Shown one piece after another: positions 10,006-21,041 of a stretch of 64,000 nt of DNA. A model generated the notes under the pieces. It worked only from the letters and a program-made list of their open reading frames with translations. It was not told the DNA's origin and did no database searches. The translations under genes were made by a program, and so were the position numbers. The DNA is from Emydura subglobosa (taxonomy: Eukaryota > Chordata > Testudines > Chelidae), in NCBI GenBank assembly GCA_007922225.1, contig ML680053.1, positions 11,983,036 to 12,047,035 of the forward strand, in the 5' to 3' direction. The stretch's first letter is position 1. The number at the start of each line of letters is the position of its first letter.

Positions 10006-10464
10006 AAAAGGGGTTAACTCATGAGCAGGATCTGCCCCGTAGTTTGTAAAGAACATTTTGTTTCTCTAATAATATTGCTTTGTACTGCTGCAAAATCGTA
10101 CAGTGACTTTGAAGCTTCCACATTAGCAATGAAGAGGCAACTAATGTTTGAAGAAGAAATAGAATTGCTATTCTTTTCTAAATCTGAATGTGGGATTCTA
10201 ACAATTCTAACATTCTTTTTCTGACTTGATGAACGAAGACTCCAGAAGGAATTGATGAACAAAGATTCCAGAAATGGTGACTACACAGTTGGCTGGATAA
10301 AAGGAATTGTAAATTGGGCAATTAATGTTGTTGAGGCATTAACACTACCAACTCTCTCTCCTACGGGCCAGTCATTGCCCCGCTCTCTTGTGCTTTAACA
10401 GCCACTGCAGCAATCAGAAAATGGGATTCCAGCGTGCAGCAAGTGCCAGAGCCAGGATTACAAT
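10006..10464. other. Unassigned stretch
   Basis: Contains a small local duplication, GATGAACGAAGACTCCAGAAGG against GATGAACAAAGATTCCAGAAATGG (10227-10276). Otherwise nothing recognised. The overlapping open frames on both strands at 10014-10262 are shadows. Confidence 0.4.
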
Positions 10465-10700
10465 ATAATGATAATGATACCTAGCTCTTTTCATCAGTGC
10501 TTTACGAAGGAGGTTAGCATCATTATTCCAATTTAAGAGATGGAGAAACTGAGGCACAGAGATGCAGTGACTTGTCCAAGGTCACTCAGCAGGCCAATGG
10601 CAGAGCCAGGGATAGCTGGGTCTCCTGAGTTCCGATTCAATATTCTATTTCCCGACTCTCCATGATGCATTGAACCTCCAATGTAATGCCCTATTCACTA
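10465..10700 (-). mobile_element. MIR SINE, long copy
   Basis: GAGATGGAGAAACTGAGGCACAGAGATGCAGTGACTTGTCCAAGGTCACTCAGCAGG...GGCAGAGCCAGGGAT is the antisense MIR core, one of the most recognisable amniote SINE sequences (read here only as pieces). It is tRNA-derived and dead. Confidence 0.9.
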
Positions 10701-11747
10701 GACTCTGTTGCCTCCCTATGTGCAGAAGCATTACCCTGACCCAGGTGTAAGCAAAGCAAAGCAAGAGCATAGCTATAGTAAGCACCTATTCACTTTAGGA
10801 AGTGGTGTGCCATGCAATATGGAATAAAACTGGAATATATAGTGGATAACTGGGGACTGCTATTAGCTCAGATGCAAAGTGCAACCTTAACTGTCAGTAT
10901 GTTAACTCATCCAATCGTAGGACTTCCAGGCAAGCAATGAACATCTAGGCTCAAAGAGAACTGGCAGACTAGCTGAGGAGACTCACTACTGAGTGAGGAT
11001 GAAGGCACTGACAGAATGCTTTAGGATGCTCCCCAACCCACAGGACCAATGTGTCCACTGGAGACTGCCCTATGATCTCTCACTGCACGCTCCCCTGTTG
11101 CATTGTCCCACCAGGAAAAAGTCAAGTGAAGGCCAGGAAAACTCTGGCCTGTTGAGATGTCAGGATTAGGAATTCTATGATGTGTCACAAACCATGGCCT
11201 ATGATGTCAGGTGTAAAGGAGACATACAGAAGGAGGCACTGAGGCAGTCAGTAGGAGAAATTGCTGAATGATCACATGTCTTCAGCCCAGACTTTCCAAG
11301 ACAGTCGTTTGTAGTCTGATGAACATCCATATCAGTGGTGCAAGGCTCGGTGAGGTTTGATGCAATCACTATCCTCTACAATTACCACATGACAATAGCA
11401 AATTAACGCTTACAAATGGTTGCTTTTAATGTATCCTAATTATAATGAATTTTCTCCCCCCGTGACTCGCAGAAATAACCTCAGACAGCAGAGCTGGAAG
11501 ATTTGGTAGAAGCAAAAGAAAAGAGCAGCAGTTATTATTAACCCTTGTAAAGCTGTAAATCAGAGTCAGATAAAACAGGCTTTAAACATCAATTTTCAGT
11601 TCCTGCTCTTTCAAATCTAGGCGCTCTTCTGCAGGTGGGTGACTGATGCCTGGATTATTTACATTTGTCTTATTTTTAGATTCTACTTCAACAGACATAG
11701 CCTGCTATGTGCCTTCAGTGCAAGCTGCATTGTCTGTCATGTTTATG
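10701..11747. other. Unassigned stretch with a conserved-element-like block
   Basis: 10701-11380 is not recognised. 11385-11700 is repeat-free and AT-rich with words such as TCCTAATTATAATGAATTTT and GCAGTTATTATTAACCC, which gives it the look of a conserved non-coding element. That appearance is an impression only and needs cross-species alignment. Confidence 0.35.
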
Positions 11748-12692
11748 TGTAAGCCCTGTGGTCTGAAGCTCTAGATAGTTGGGAGCTCGCTGCTACTATC
11801 TGTTGGTGAACAGGGGAAACTACAGCTACAGAGAGAGTTTATTTGTATAAGATTTTTACCCAGAAATCCTCCAAGGGGCACTCTTGAGACTCGCCAGACC
11901 TATACATATGCTCAATATTAGTGGGGTAGGGAGACTGAGCTGAAAGGAGTAGTAATCAGAAAGGGGCTTCTATTTTATGGCAAGGGCTGTGGTTCCAGTA
12001 TGCTGTTGATTCTTCTGTGTTGGAGGAGACTTTGTAAAGATACAATGTAGAGGCAATTTTTTGATAAGAGGTGATGGGTGTAGGGACAGTTTTGTGTGGT
12101 AGAAGCAGATTTTCACTGAGGCTGCAGGAAGCAGCAAGCGAGCTGAGTGAATTCTGGTAAGTTCAGCACTAATACAGCTGACATCATTACAGTTGGTTTA
12201 GGTGGTAGAGCCTTAGAACCGTCCCCCCAGCACTTTCCCAGGGGTTGTATACAGGCCTGCTCAAGGGCACTCCTTGATTTTGGCAATACATTACCAAACC
12301 AGACCAGGAATGGGGTGTAGTAGAGAGAGATTGAGGGAAATGAGGTGTTAAAGGGACATTTGTCTATTGGATGTTCACACCGATGGGTGGGGAACTGAGG
12401 TAAAGGACTACAGTCAAAATCACTGTGGGAGTGGGTGTTTTACTCAATATTCATTTATATATATTGTTGCTGTGTTTTCCCAAGTTGCCCCTTAATAATG
12501 TCTTTCCTTGTTTTATATGTGGACTCAGTGCTTGTGAGCAGGGAAGTATTGGCTGGTAAATGTGCCCAGGAGAAGATATTTAGTTTCTGGGTGGAGGCTT
12601 GAGCTGATGGTGTTTGTTAATTTGAAAAAGAACCCCTAGACATTTGAACCTGGTCCTGGTTGCAGCTGCCAATACCTGACAAAAGGGTCACA
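11748..12692 (+). mobile_element. LTR-like repeat, copy 3 of 4 (diverged subfamily)
   Basis: Starts TGTAAGCCCTGTGGTCTG and ends ACAAAAGGGTCACA, again TG...CA. The 3' part matches 8890-9174 (GGAGTGGGTGTTTT, GTGTTTTCCCAA, TGAACCTGGTCCTGGTTGC). The 5' part instead matches copy 1 (CTATCTGTTGGTGAACAGGGG, GAGAGAGTTTATTTG). Flanks TATG and TATT agree at three of four bases. No protein remnant. Confidence 0.55.
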
Positions 12693-12925
12693 TATTAAAT
12701 ATATTGCTCACTCTATCTTGATAGAAAGTGGCCTGTCTAATAATTAGTTACAGAGCAGTGATGGAACAGGAGTGTGGTTAGGATTTAGAGCAGAGGACTA
12801 AGAATGGGACTTGAATTGTAGGGACACTCCAGTGGGCTTGGTTCATGGATGCTTGTAAAAAACATGGTTTGGTTCATATGTTTGGATTGGTGCGTATTGC
12901 TTTGAGTACTGAGCTGGAAGACGCA
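12693..12925. other. Unassigned spacer
   Basis: Nothing recognised. Confidence 0.4.
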
Positions 12926-13295
12926 AAATAGACTTAGTTGGAAATTTTCCACCAGAAAATGCTGATTATTTAAATAATCAGGAATGTCCCTATTTTGATT
13001 CAACTTTCAAGCAAAACAGGCAGTTTCCATTGGAAACCAGCAGGCCTAGAGGGCTGCTGGAAATTAACTCGTGAGGGGAAACCCCAGGCTGCCCAATTTC
13101 ATTTAGAAAAAAATCAAAGGAAAATTTTTAACTTTCTTTAAAAAAATTACTTAGGATTTTCCTTTCCAAAGGAGACTTCAACATTTCTACTTTTCATTTC
13201 GAATCAGAATGAAAACTTTTTCAACCTGTCAGAATTTCCATTGTGGAATGGAAATTGTGAGTTTCCACCAGTTCTACCCAAAAACTCAAGGCAAA
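12926..13295. repeat. Diverged 'GAAATTTCCA' palindrome-rich repeat
   Basis: Alternating GGAAATTTTCCA, TTTCCATTGGAAACC, GAATTTCCATTGTGGAATGGAAATTG and related words in both orientations. The pattern resembles a palindromic dispersed family, but the copy is too diverged to set ends. Confidence 0.4.
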
Positions 13296-13324
13296 AAACT
13301 CAAGGCAAATACCAGCTAAAGTTA

Positions 13325-13430
13325 TTATTGTTGTTACTTTGATTATGTGTTGATATTGGTGCTTGCAATGTGACAGGTGCTATACAATTACAAAAGAATG
13401 CTCAGTCCCTCCTGAACAGCTTATCCTCTG
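13325..13430 (-). mobile_element. MIR/CORE-SINE 3' fragment
   Basis: TTATTATTGTTGTTA, then GCAATGTGACAGGTGCTATACAATTACA...CTCAGTCCCTCCTG is the antisense CORE-SINE tail. Confidence 0.5.
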
Positions 13431-13934
13431 AAATGGCTAGATTTAATCCTTTTGTTAAAAAACAGGCACATAGAGTTGATGTGTATTACATACGTTAGGT
13501 GGGATGACATTTCGCAAAATAGGTGGGAAAAAACCCTGCACAATCATAAATTAAACAAAGCTAATTTAACTTTGGTTAATATAATCAATGCATACTGGGC
13601 CCAGTTCAGAGCTGAGTCAAAACTGGGACAACCTACACTTTTTTCCAAACCCTTCTGCCTTTTAAATTGTGCCCAGTTTCGGTTAGATTCTGGTTCTCTT
13701 CATAGTTAATAGTATAAAACCTAATGTGTTGTGGGCCCTGCCAACCAGTGTTCAGGTACTTCCCGTCCCACATGTGCCCTGCTCAGGAGCTGTCCAGAAT
13801 CCCACTGGGAGATGCCAAATGTCTCTTTGCTCCTCTAACTGTATTGCTTTGTATGGCTGTAGTGTATGGTGACTTTTAAGTATTAAAATCTGAAAACGGG
13901 AGGGTGATTAATGTCAGAGTCCCTAAGGAGTGGA
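13431..13934. other. Unassigned stretch
   Basis: The 85-codon plus frame 13452-13709 has no family features and no flanking splice or promoter context. I see nothing else. Confidence 0.4.
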
Positions 13935-14205
13935 AATGCGTCTTGTGAACTAGTGGATAGGACGGTGGATTAGGAGTCCAAAAACCTTGGTTCTATTCCT
14001 GCCCCCTTCACTGGATGCTGTGGGACCTTGGCAAATTCCTTCACCTTTGTGCCTCTGTCTCCTCCCACTCTTTGGTTGTCTTAGCTGTTTAGATTGTAAG
14101 ATCTTAGGGGCAAAGACTCTCTCTTACGATGTGTTTGTGCAGGGTCTAGCACAAGGGGGCCCTCATCTTGGTTGGGGCTGTTAAATGTTACTATAACATC
14201 AATTA
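13935..14205 (+). mobile_element. MIR/CORE-SINE, near full length
   Basis: The order is tRNA-like head (CTAGTGGATAGGACGGTGGATTAGGAGTCC...GGTTCTATTCC), core (GGGACCTTGGCAAATTCCTTCACCTTTGTGCCTCTGTCTCC), then tail (TAGATTGTAAGATCTTAGGGGCAAAGACT...GTTTGTGCAGGGTCTAGCAC). Orientation and order match the family. Confidence 0.85.
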
Positions 14206-14874
14206 TAATAGACTCTCTTACTCTCTAGGAGGTGGAAGAGACTAATTTATACAACATCTTATCCATCATTCCTAAATATGAACCACTGTGTTGATAGCAA
14301 GTGCTGAGTTTATTGTATTGAATAAGCATGCTGATTGTGAGCATTAGGTTTGTCTTATCCCAGGAAAATTATCACATATGGCACTTCTTCTAGAGAAGAA
14401 TTTAAGATTATTGTTCTTTAATTATATTCCAGATTATCAAACTGATTACAAGCGCTCTTTGAAGTTACTGATACCAGTTCTAAAGTCCACTGGAATTTTA
14501 TACTGAGCATATGTCTAAAGTGCTGGTTATGATGTCCCCATTCAGCACTGCAGGGGAGAGCAGCATGATTTCAGCTTAATGGGTGATAGCAACCAAAAAA
14601 GGGACGAAAAAGAAAAGATGAAAATGTGGGAATAAATGGAAACGGGGATGAAACAAATGAAAATTCACATCTCACATGTAACCTCAATGCTTTACCATCC
14701 TGCATCATATCCTGGCTGCTCTCCAGGACATAATGTTCCTCTATTATAACAGTGGCAACCTATCTTGAAGCGTTTGATTAGTGTGTGATTAATGAATTCT
14801 TTCTCTGTTTAATCCTTACAAATTTGTGTTAGTTTGTTCCCATGAGTTTGCAGGTACAGAGGAATATCCCACTT
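14206..14874. other. Unassigned stretch
   Basis: Ordinary AT-rich DNA; nothing recognised. Confidence 0.4.
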
Positions 14875-15050
14875 GGAGGTAGTGTTATCTAATGGTTAGG
14901 GAAGGGGAACTGAATCTGGGGATTTCTTGTGTCACTAACCCAGTGTGTGATCTTGGACAAGTTATTTAACCTTCCTGTGGCTCATCTTGCCATTCTGTAA
15001 CTAGGGCATTGTGAATATCGCTGTGTGAGCATGTCTAAGATATTCTCAAA
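14875..15050 (+). mobile_element. MIR SINE
   Basis: GGTAGTGTTATCTAATGGTTAG, then GTGTGTGATCTTGGACAAGTTATTTAACCTTCCTGTGGCTCATCTTGCC is the MIR head and core in sense orientation. Confidence 0.8.
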
Positions 15051-15159
15051 ACAGGTTAATTAATTTTTCCTTTGGAACCAATATGCAGAGCCTGAAGTTC
15101 TAAATGGTTTCAAATGAACCCAGCTTTACCATGTTCTAATCTAACTGTGACCCTACTGA

Positions 15160-15545
15160 GTCATAGATTATAAAGCCAGAAGAGACCATTGAGATCATGG
15201 GTCAGTTCACGAAAGGACCGAGGCACTCAAATTCCAGAATCAGGCCCCGCTGGGATTCATATTATACTTTTCTCCGCTAGATCGAAGAACCTATTATCAA
15301 ATAGTTTTATTCATGAAGGTACTAATAAACTGTGGTCAAGTTACCCCTTAACCTTCTGCTTAACTGATTGAGCTCTTTGAGTCTGTCATTGTAAGGCATG
15401 TTTTCTAATCCTTTAATCATTCTCTCTTCTGTGAACCCTCTTCAATTTATCAACATCCTTCTGTTGGCAAGGTTCCTTCATTCCTTATATTCTGCACTGC
15501 CTTTGGATTCCTTATTTTGGCAGATGGAATTTCTGTACTAGCGGG
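15160..15545 (-). mobile_element. CR1 LINE fragment (minus)
   Basis: Begins with GAGTCATAGATTATAAAGCCAGAAGAGACCATTGAGATCAT, the antisense CR1 3' end. It then runs through GTCAAGTTACCCCTTAACCTTCTGCTTAA, TTGAGCTCTTTGAGTCTGTCATTGTAAGGCATG and AACCCTCTTCAATTTATCAACATCCTTCTG, antisense C-terminal ORF2 of an older CR1 subfamily. Heavily mutated, with no open frame. The same subfamily occurs at 23405-23640. Confidence 0.8.
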
Positions 15546-16202
15546 CTAGTATTACAAACACTTTTCACTATTAATTCCACCGGTCAATGGAAACTTTGTT
15601 AGGGTACTGGTTTGTGCTGTTATATCTTCACGGTTTTTTTGCTCTAGGGTGCCCCATGATACTGCAGTGTTGTAGTTCAGGAACACAACAGTGTCATGGC
15701 TTTGGCACTAGTGTTGATCCCTCCACTTTGGGCAGACTTTTTTCGAGGAAAATTGTTCTGGTTGTTTTAAACTTTACTTAGTTTCCATTTTCACATGCAG
15801 GTTTCCAATTTCGTTCTTTAACCTATCAATCAAAAGAAAAACTTCTCAGTCCTGCCTCGAGGAAGAGGAAGAGGCTCTCAGCACTAGTAATACAAGGGGA
15901 TCAGTGCTTCCATTGAGCACAAATGGCAGCTAGAATGGGTGGAGTCCTGGAATTCATAGCTGACAACTGGCAGGTGCAAAGAGGGCAGGGGGCCTGTGAC
16001 TGGGGGAAAAAGATCAAGCAATAGCAGGAAGGAAGTGGATCATGACTCAAATGGTAAAAAAGGAATGTTGCTGAGGGAGAAGAGTTCCCTATGACATGGT
16101 TGTGGTGAGACATTAATGTTGCTCAGCATAGTTCATAGACTGGGATACCATAGGATAGGCTATATGGACATCTTCCCATCCCGCACACATGACTGTCCTC
16201 TT
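15546..16202. other. Unassigned stretch
   Basis: Nothing recognised. Open frames 15587-15781 and 15901-16113 lack support. Confidence 0.4.
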
Positions 16203-16312
16203 AGATTGTCATTTCTTCAGGACAGGTATCATGCATAAGTGTTTGTCTAGGGCTTAGCACCAGAAGCCCTGATCGTAAGGGCACTATCACAGTATAAACA
16301 GTAAATAGCGAT
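16203..16312 (+). mobile_element. MIR/CORE-SINE tail fragment
   Basis: AGATTGTCATTTCTTCAGGACAGG, GTGTTTGTCTAGGGCTTAGCACCAGAAGCCCTGATC matches the family's 3' tail. Confidence 0.65.
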
Positions 16313-16354
16313 AATGCTATTCCTGAACAGGTTGTGTGAAGACACTTAACCATG

Positions 16355-16632
16355 GCAGATGTGGTGGCAGATGACAGAACAAGGAGCAACGGTCTCAAAT
16401 TGCAGTGGGGGAGGTCTAGGTTGGACATTAGGAAAAAGTTTTTCACTAGGAGGGTGGTGAAGCACTGGAATAGGTTACCTAGGGAGGTGGTGGAATCTCC
16501 ATCTTTAGAGGTTTTTAAGCTGCGGCTTGATAAAACCCTGACTGGGATTATTTAGCTGAGGTTAGTCCTGCTTTGAGCAGGAGGTTGGACTAGATGACCT
16601 CCTGAGGTCCCTTCCAACTCTATGATTCTATG
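16355..16632 (+). mobile_element. Short CR1 LINE, 3' end, young-looking
   Basis: From GTGGCAGATGACAGAACAAGGAGC through GGAGGGTGGTGAAGCACTGGAATAGG to TTTGAGCAGGAGGTTGGACTAG and CTATGATTCTATGA. The open frame 16352-16555 encodes the last CR1 ORF2 residues ([40 protein letters not shown], stop). It is nearly identical to the 3' part of 4395-5097, the same subfamily. AACCATG occurs at both edges (16348-16354 and 16633-16639) and may be a 7-bp target duplication, though this could be chance. Confidence 0.9.
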
Positions 16633-16639
16633 AACCATG

Positions 16640-17104
16640 ACAAAAACAGGGCCAACAGTTGCACTGATGTGATCCTCATGAAAAATATCAGCACATTAGA
16701 TGGATTAAGTGCAATAAGAGAGGATCCTCTCCTTCCCCTACTTTCTCAGTGTGAGTAGATCTCTCCTCTTCTTGTAACATGTTATTACTCTTGCATCCCA
16801 TCACTGCTCATTGCCTGGTTTTTGTTTTTTTTTTGTCCAGGGTCAAGGTACGTTTCAAGAAGTCTAATATTAAATTAATTGTAGAGGCCAAATGCATTCC
16901 TTCCCATGACAGAGAAGACTGCTCCCCTGAATTAGGCTGTCTTCTGAGACCTGGTGGTCCACTCAGATTAGGGTTATCATCTTTCAGGTTCCCAAAAAAA
17001 GGACATGCTGGAAGGGGAGTAGGAGCTGAAGGGGGGGTACAGTTGGGAGTACAGGAGGGAGTAATTGGGGGGGGTATGGGAAGGGTGTTTGTGCTGGAGT
17101 GAAG
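16640..17104. other. Unassigned stretch with a G-rich block
   Basis: 17005-17095 is strongly G-rich on the plus strand (GGGGGGG at 17031, GGGGGGGG near 17068), with G runs spaced so that quadruplex formation is conceivable. No gene recognised. Confidence 0.45.
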
Positions 17105-17215
17105 GTCAATTTATCCCCATAGCGTAGATTTTGGAAATGGAAGTGCATCAGTCAAATAACTAGCCTGAAGTTGCCCAGAGCCAGAATGGAACCCAGACCA
17201 CCTGGCTGGCCAGCA
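17105..17215 (-). mobile_element. Possible MIR fragment
   Basis: GAAGTTGCCCAGAGCCAGAATGGAACCCAGACCACCTGGCTGG resembles the antisense MIR core-to-head junction. Weak. Confidence 0.35.
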
Positions 17216-18704
17216 TAGAGGGGGCCTGGCCCTTTCTCCTTCCCATTCCTTTTCGGGTGTTTGTACCTAGGCATTTCTAGGAAATAGCAGCCCATCTGCC
17301 TGGGGGAGTGCAGAAATTGCATTTATGCCTGGCAAATGCACAGGAGGCGTGAGGGTGGTGGAGACTTTTTGCACCCTATCCCCAGTTTTTGCAGACCCAA
17401 GTGACCGCCAGGCATGATGCATTTCTCTCTGGATCCTTGTGGGTAGAAATTGCCAGGAATCAAGCTGCTATTCAAGAACTGTCTAACAAAGCTGCTTTAA
17501 CTAGGAGCAGGAAGAGTCCATAACTTTTCAACAGTTGAATTTTCTTACCCTGCTGACACCATGCTTTTAGCTAAATGTTCCCAAGTGATACCAGCACCCT
17601 TATGAAGAATTGCACTAAGGGCTAGGATGCTGCTAAAGAAACCGGTTCACTCATTTCTGATTAAGGCTTTTGAAAACTTGTCACTACTGGAGCTGCACAA
17701 AGGTTGGCAACTGTGGATGTATGTTTGGCCCTCAAACTGTTAGCATTTAAAGGAAAATATGTGGTGAGATTACACTGTAAAATGTGCAAAAGCAAGTGGC
17801 AAAATGGCTTCTTCAAAGAAAGGTCTATCTTTGCCATATGAAGCTACAAACTTTTGCACAAAGCAAAGGAACGGGATTTAGTTAACCCATTCATGAGTGT
17901 GTGAATTCTCTACTGCCCCTTCTTCATGCTGATGATCGCAGTCTGTATCTTTATACAACTAGAGATAGCAACAATACATACCAAGAGCCAAACCCCGCTC
18001 TCCCTGCAATTAATGGGATTTTGACAATTATCTTCAGTGGGGCCAGGATTGGGCTCTGTAATGCCATTTTTTAACCTTTTCCAGGAGGAGTTACTTTTAG
18101 CAATTGGGATTAATATTAGAGGAAATCAGTTCCTAGTGTAGCTAGAGAGCAAACAAGAAGGAATTGGCTTTTTGTTTCTAGGTGAGAAAGCAACAAGGCA
18201 AGTGAAACAGAAGGGAAATATTTAATAAATGAAATACGAAAAGCAGCTTTGTGTGCTAATATTAGCCCTTTTCTGCATTGGCTTGTTGAGCTTTTCATGC
18301 AAAAGGCAATAATTTAAAGTGCTAACGCACTGCAATTCACAATGGGACTTCTATTTCTAGAGTCTATTGTCATGACAAATGACGTGTTTTATCAAAGAAA
18401 TGGTGTTCTTGAATGGAGCTTGCTGTGTGCAGCTGGGGGTATTTTTATCTTGACTTTTACTGATAACCCAGGGATTCAGTTTTACTGGTGATGGCTAAAC
18501 ATTATTTAAAGTAGAAGGAAATATGCACAGGAGAAGTTAGAAGTGGCAAATGATCTATTCAGTCTTTTAATGCACCCCACCTGCCAGTGTACAGTTGTCC
18601 AATCCTAGAGACTTATCCCCAATACAAATGGAACACACAATAGAATGAACACGAGCACAATAGAATGGCTGCTGTCTGTGAGAATCCAGCCAATTGGTAA
18701 TATA
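17216..18704. other. Unassigned stretch with a conserved-element-like block
   Basis: 17216-17980 is not recognised. 17985-18060 holds a palindromic-family fragment (GAGCCAAACCCCGC...GGGGCCAGGATTGGGCTC). 18090-18430 is repeat-free and AT-rich (TGTGCTAATATTAGCCC, GCAATAATTTAAAGTGCTAACG, GTTTTATCAAAG) and could be a conserved non-coding element; this is inference only. Confidence 0.35.
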
Positions 18705-18740
18705 CAATTTTTAGGTTAGGCAGAATTTCCTGCTCCCTTA
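18705..18740. repeat. Left copy of a 36-bp direct repeat flanking the CR1 (target duplication)
   Basis: This 36-base segment recurs at 20717-20752 with one difference (C at 18733 against T at 20745). It abuts the CR1 3' end on the left, and its partner abuts the CR1 5' truncation point on the right, as expected for a target-site duplication. Sequences beyond both edges do not match. Confidence 0.9.
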
Positions 18741-20716
18741 GAATCATAGAAGATTAGGTTTGGAAGGGACCTCAGGAGGTCATCTAGTCCAACCCCCTGA
18801 TCAAAGCAGGACCAACCCCAACTAACTCATCCCAGCCACAGCTTTGTCAAGCCACACCTTAAAAACCTTAAACAATGGAGTTTCCATCACTTCCATAGGT
18901 AACCCATTCCAGTGCTTCACCACCCTCCTACTGAAAAAGTTTTTCCTAATATCCAACCTACACCTTCCCCATTGCAACTTGAGACCATTGCTTCTAGTTC
19001 TGTCATCTGCTGTCACTGACAACAACCTAGCTCCATCCTCCCTAGACCACCTTTTAGGTAGTTAAAGGCTGCTATCAAATCCCCCCTCATTTTTTCTTCT
19101 GCAGACTAAACAAGCCTTGTTCTCTCAGCCTTTCCTCATAAGTCATACGCTGCACCTCCCTAATCATTTTTGTTGCCCTTCTCTGGACTCTCTCCAATTT
19201 GTCCACATTCTTTTTGTAGTGGGGGGCCCAAATCTGGACGCTACTCCAAATGAGGCCTCACCAGTGCTCAATAGAGGGGAATAATCACTTCTCTCGATCT
19301 CTTGGCAGTGCTCCTACTAATGCAGCCCAGTATGCCATTAACCTTCTTGTCAATAAGAGCACACTGTTGACTCATATCCTGCTTCTTGTCCTCTGTAACC
19401 CGCAGGTCCTTTTCTGCAAAACTGCTGCCTAGCCAGTCGGTCCCCAGTCTGTAGCAGTGCATGGGATTTTTCCGTCCTAAGTGCAGGACTCTGTACTTGT
19501 CCGTGTTGAACCTCATCAGATTTCTTTTGTCCCAATCCTCTAGTTTGTCTAAGTCACTCTGTGTCCTATCCCTACTCTCCAGCGTATCTACCACTCCCCC
19601 CAGTTTAGTGTCATCTGCAAAGTTCTGAGGGTGCAATCCACTCCATCCTCTAGATCATTAATGAAGATGTTGAACAAAATCGGTCCCCAGCTCTGACCCC
19701 GGGGCACTCCGGTTGTTACTGGCTGCCAACTAGACATAGAGCAGTTGATCACTATCCATTGAGCCCGATGAGCAGGTTCAGATAGCCAGCTTTCTATCCA
19801 TCTTATAGTCCATTCATCCAGCCCATACTTCTTTAACTTGCTGATAAAAATACTGTGGGAGACTGTATCAAAAACTTTGCTAAAGTCAAGGTATATCATG
19901 CCGACCGCTTTCTTCACATCCATGGAGTCAGTCATCTCATCATAGAAGGCAATCAGGTTGTTCAGACATGACTTGTCCTTGGTGAATCCATGCTGACTGT
20001 TCCTGATAAGCTTCCTCTCTTCCAAGTGCCTCAAAATGGATTCCTTGAGGACCTGCTCGATTATTTTTCTGGGGACTGAGGTGAGGCTGACTGGTCTGTA
20101 GTTCCCCAGATCCTCCTCCTTCCCTTTTTTGAAGATGGGCACTATATTTGCCTTTTTCCAAACATCTGGGACCTCCCCCAATCACCACGAGTTTTCAAAA
20201 AGATAATGGCCAATGGCTCTGAAATCACATCAGCCAACTCCCTCAGCACCCTCGGATGCATTGCATCTGGCCCCATGAACTTGTGCATGTCCAGCCTTTC
20301 CAAATAGTCCTGACCCTGTTCTTTCACCATTGAGGGCTGTTCATCTCCTCCCCATTCTGTGCTGCACAGTGCAGTAGTCTGGGAGCTGGATTTTTCTGTG
20401 AAGAGAGAAGCAAAAAAAAGTATTGAGTACTTCAGCTTTTTCCACATCATCTGTCACTAGGTTGCCTCCCCCATTCTGTAAGGGGCCCACACTTTCCCTG
20501 ACCACCTTCTTGTTACTAACATACCTGTAGAAACCCTTCTTGTTATCCTGCACGTCCCTTGCTAGCTGCAACTCCAATTGTGCTTTGGCCTTCCGGATAT
20601 CACTCCTGCATGCTCGAGCAGTATTTTTATACTCCTCCCTAGTCATCTGACCAAGCTTCCACTTCTTGTAAGTTTCCTTTTTGTGTTTAAGCTCGCAGAA
20701 GACTTCTTTGTGAAGC
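18741..20716 (-). mobile_element. 2-kb 5'-truncated CR1 LINE with broken ORF2
   Basis: Read on the minus strand the copy starts within the ORF2 linker upstream of the reverse transcriptase and ends in TCTATGATTC. ORF2 pieces follow in order across several frames. 20646-20341 is the linker (DIRKAKAQLELQLARDVQ). 20181-19588 is the reverse transcriptase with YLDFSKVFDTV (catalytic Asp, motif A) and a degenerate GVPRGQSWGPILFN motif B. 19636-19268 carries FADDTKLGG, the catalytic Asp-Asp motif C. 19025-18822 is the C-terminus. The frame is lost just before FADD (between 19636 and 19588) and again several times, so the copy cannot make a protein. The endonuclease is absent. A 36-bp direct repeat flanks it. 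Identity to the 4395 copy is visibly lower, suggesting another subfamily. Confidence 0.95.
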
Positions 20717-20752
20717 CAATTTTTAGGTTAGGCAGAATTTCCTGTTCCCTTA
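20717..20752. repeat. Right copy of the 36-bp direct repeat
   Basis: Partner of 18705-18740, matching at 35 of 36 positions, immediately beyond the 5'-truncated end of the minus-strand CR1. Confidence 0.9.
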
Positions 20753-20911
20753 CTGAAGGATCTGTGCTGGAATGATTCCCTCAAATTCAGCCCAATTCAG
20801 AGCAGCAACAACGTGGCTCAGCAACGTGGCTAATTAACTGTAGACTTAACAAGCTAAAAAGAGAAGATGAGTTTATTGCCAAGTCATCATTAATGTTCTA
20901 TGCAGTTTACT
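20753..20911. other. Unassigned spacer
   Basis: Contains a small imperfect tandem (AACGTGGCTCAGCAACGTGGCT, 20809-20830). Nothing else. Confidence 0.4.
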
Positions 20912-21041
20912 TGTAGCTGTGTCAATCCCAGGGTATTAGAGAAGTAAGGTGGGTGCATTAAAAAGAGAGCTCTGTCTGGATCAAATGCTTGTCTGTCTCA
21001 CCAACAGAAGTTGGTCCAATAAAAGATATAACCTCACCCTG
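20912..21041. mobile_element. Palindromic MITE, second copy
   Basis: Left arm TGTAGCTGTGTCAATCCCAGGGTATTAGAGAAGTAAGGTGGGTG; right arm TCTCACCAACAGAAGTTGGTCCAATAAAAGATATAACCTCACCC. Same family as 2276-2485. The central part is shortened. Confidence 0.7.

Noticed and set aside
13935..14000. tRNA-like sequence
   Set aside because: It is the tRNA-derived head of a SINE; it lacks a foldable full cloverleaf and continues into the SINE core.
16348..16639. AACCATG as a target duplication of the short CR1
   Set aside because: Only 7 bp, and the left CR1 boundary is uncertain by several bases, so it could be chance. Recorded but not counted as evidence.
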